A stretch of 64,000 nucleotides of DNA from contig CAZSDU010000007.1 of NCBI GenBank assembly GCA_964605775.1, positions 1 through 64,000 on the forward strand, given 5' to 3'. This document shows positions 62,405 through 64,000 of this stretch, in pieces. This DNA is from CAZSDU01 sp964605775. Its GTDB lineage: Bacteria; Bacteroidota; Bacteroidia; Bacteroidales; FEN-979. Every line of letters starts with the position of its first letter. The stretch's first letter is position 1. The translations under genes were made by a program, and so were the position numbers. The notes below the pieces were generated by a model. That model did not search any database. It was not told where the DNA came from and saw nothing but the letters and a program-made list of their open reading frames with translations.

Positions 62405-62872
62405 ATGAGAAAAGCAAAACCAAAAAAAAGACCCATAGTTCCTGATCCAAAGTTTAGCGATACACTGGTGACTAAGTTTGTCAACAACATGATGCTCAGG
62501 GGCAAGAAAAACATTGCGTATGATGTCTTTTATGAAGCCATTGAGACCGTTGCCGATAAAACGAAAGAAGATGGCCTCGAGGTTTTCAAAAAAGCGCTTG
62601 CCAATGTTACTCCTTCTGTTGAAGTCCGCAGCCGGCGTATCGGTGGCGCCACTTTCCAGATCCCTTCTGAAATCCGTCCTTCGCGCAAAATGTCCATTGG
62701 TATGAAAGCCCTGGTAAGCTATGCACGCAAGCGTCACGAAAAAAGCATGGGACAGAAACTGGCTGCTGAAATCATCGCTGCTTACAAAGAGGAAGGTGCA
62801 GCATTCAAGAAAAAAGAAGATACTCATCGCATGGCTGAAGCTAACAAGGCATTCAGCCATTTCCGTTTTTAA
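62405..62872 (+). CDS. rpsG: Small ribosomal subunit protein uS7
   Basis: A 155-residue uS7 with RKAKPKKRPIVPDPKFSDTLVTKFVNNMMLRGKKNIAYDVFYEAI, GGATFQIPSEIRPSRKMSIGMKALVSYARKRHEKSMGQKLAAEI and AFSHFRF end. It nucleates folding of the 16S 3' domain. The 52-bp gap after rpsL holds no strong hairpin. It is followed by fusA 1 bp past the stop. Confidence 0.97.
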   Translation: MRKAKPKKRPIVPDPKFSDTLVTKFVNNMMLRGKKNIAYDVFYEAIETVADKTKEDGLEVFKKALANVTPSVEVRSRRIGGATFQIPSEIRPSRKMSIGMKALVSYARKRHEKSMGQKLAAEIIAAYKEEGAAFKKKEDTHRMAEANKAFSHFRF

Positions 62873-62873
62873 T

Positions 62874-64000
62874 ATGAGCGAAAAGCTGGAAAATACAAGA
62901 AACATTGGCATAATGGCGCACATCGATGCGGGTAAAACCACAACGACTGAGCGTATCTTGTATTATACCGGCATCAACTATAAATTGGGCGAAGTTCATG
63001 ATGGTACTGCTACCATGGACTGGATGATCCAGGAACAGGAACGCGGGATCACCATCACTTCTGCTGCCACTACTGTATACTGGGATTATGGTCATGAAAA
63101 ATACCGTATCAATATCATTGATACCCCCGGACATGTTGATTTCACGGTGGAAGTGGAACGTTCGCTGCGCGTTCTCGACGGTGCCGTGGCCATATTCTGT
63201 GCCGTGGGAGGTGTGGAACCACAATCTGAAACAGTCTGGAAACAAGCGGATAAATACAAGGTGCCCCGATTAAGTTTCGTCAATAAGATGGACCGTACCG
63301 GGGCTGATTTTTTTCATGTCGTCCAGCAAATTAAAGAAAAACTGGGTGCCCATCCCATTCCTGTTCAGTTGCCCATTGGCGCTGAAGATAATTTCACCGG
63401 CATCGTGGATCTGATTTCCAATAAAGCCTATACCTGGGATGATGATTCCCTGGGCAAAGCATATTCGGAAATTCCTGTTCCGGAAGACATGAAGGAAATA
63501 GTTGCAGAATACCGCATGAAACTGATTGAAGGCGCAGCCGAAGAAAACGACGCCCTCCTTCACAAATTTATGGAAGATCATCATTCCATTACGGAAGATG
63601 AAATCCTTGCCGAATTAAGAAAGGCCACCCTTCAAAGCCGCATCACACCGGTAATCTGTGGAGCTTCTTTTAAAAATAAAGGGGTTCAACCGCTGATTGA
63701 CAATATCATTAAATTCCTTCCTTCTCCCTATGATATGCCTCCCGTCAGGGGAATCAATCCCTATACGGAAAAGGAGGAGATGCGTCATCCCGACCCCGGA
63801 GAACCATTTGCCGCCATCGCTTTCAAAATTGCTACAGATCCATTCGTTGGAAGAATCGCTTTCTTCCGCGTTTATTCCGGAGCCCTGGATGCAGGGGAAG
63901 TGGTGCTTAATGGCAATACCGATAAAAAAGAACGCATCAACCGCATCATGCAGATGCATGCCAACAAACAAAACCCGCTCAAGCGGATCGAAGCCGGTGA
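62874..64000 (+). CDS. fusA: Elongation factor G (3' end beyond window)
   Basis: ATG at 62874 and 375 visible codons, cut by the right edge. G1 AHIDAGKTTTTERI, switch region with RGITITSAATTV, G3 DTPGHVDF, G4 NKMD (FVNKMDRTGADF) and then the domain II start (PFAAIAFKIATDPFVGRIAFFRVYSG) are present. It is a translational GTPase that translocates tRNA and mRNA. The start MSEKLENTRNIGIMAHIDAGK and position after rpsL-rpsG support fusA rather than a tetracycline-resistance paralogue or second EF-G. Confidence 0.96.
   Translation, partial: MSEKLENTRNIGIMAHIDAGKTTTTERILYYTGINYKLGEVHDGTATMDWMIQEQERGITITSAATTVYWDYGHEKYRINIIDTPGHVDFTVEVERSLRVLDGAVAIFCAVGGVEPQSETVWKQADKYKVPRLSFVNKMDRTGADFFHVVQQIKEKLGAHPIPVQLPIGAEDNFTGIVDLISNKAYTWDDDSLGKAYSEIPVPEDMKEIVAEYRMKLIEGAAEENDALLHKFMEDHHSITEDEILAELRKATLQSRITPVICGASFKNKGVQPLIDNIIKFLPSPYDMPPVRGINPYTEKEEMRHPDPGEPFAAIAFKIATDPFVGRIAFFRVYSGALDAGEVVLNGNTDKKERINRIMQMHANKQNPLKRIEAG

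Overview
The window is chromosomal DNA from a member of the Bacteroidota, probably Bacteroidales or a close relative. The evidence is a type IX secretion C-terminal sorting domain on a 1,220-residue protein, a PorE-like OmpA protein, fused SecDF, DUF4290, DUF4492 and LruC-domain proteins, and a GG-Bacteroidales radical SAM peptide system. Promoters also fit the Bacteroidota pattern (TTG/TTTG, about 19-21 bp, TAnnTTTG), and starts lack obvious Shine-Dalgarno sequences. The species cannot be named from the sequence. The window is almost entirely coding, with no tRNA, rRNA, CRISPR array or recognisable insertion sequence.

Layout. 1-3 kb (minus strand): a peptide natural-product module of precursor, radical SAM/SPASM maturase and pseudo-radical-SAM partner, the last running off the left edge. 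Upstream of the precursor is a perfect 46-bp palindrome. 3-12 kb (minus): a short secreted protein and a BatA-type membrane protein, gdhA, a MarC/MORN-lipoprotein/WG-repeat operon, trmN6-rimM-rpsP, and a DUF2231 membrane protein. 12-20 kb (plus): dnaE, trxA, a DUF58 protein and valS. 20-28 kb (minus): a T9SS-exported Asp-box/PKD protein, rsmE, a DUF4159 protein and a three-gene heterodisulfide-reductase-like set. 28-35 kb (minus): htpG, lemA, two TPM-domain genes, DUF4492, cydA, cydB and a 36-residue membrane peptide, a cytochrome bd unit with two accessory small proteins. 35-46 kb: ilvE (plus), then pyrF, prfA, purM, the PorE-like gene, secDF, a DUF1036 gene and a helical-repeat gene (minus). 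46-49 kb (plus): an arginine decarboxylase and deoxyhypusine-synthase-like pair. 49-58 kb: an ABC-2 exporter, dnaJ, grpE, murA and DUF4290 (minus), a Cache-domain lipoprotein (plus) and a UvrD/PcrA helicase (minus). 58-64 kb (plus): a lipoprotein/LruC pair, a membrane-anchored TylF-like methyltransferase, then the str operon (rpsL, rpsG, fusA; fusA is cut by the right edge) behind a structured leader with two promoters.

Most genes are housekeeping. The points most worth a second look are: the precursor peptide, whose core looks like two GG-CxC units in tandem; the palindrome upstream of it; the PorE-like protein, which ends in what looks like a retropepsin-like fold without the DTG motif; the arginine decarboxylase/DHS-like pair, which may be an unorthodox polyamine route; the small protein encoded after cydB; the leader before rpsL, which can form mutually exclusive pairings; and a short octamer repeat found at the stop codons of two unrelated genes. 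Functions rest on recognised motifs, without any database search.
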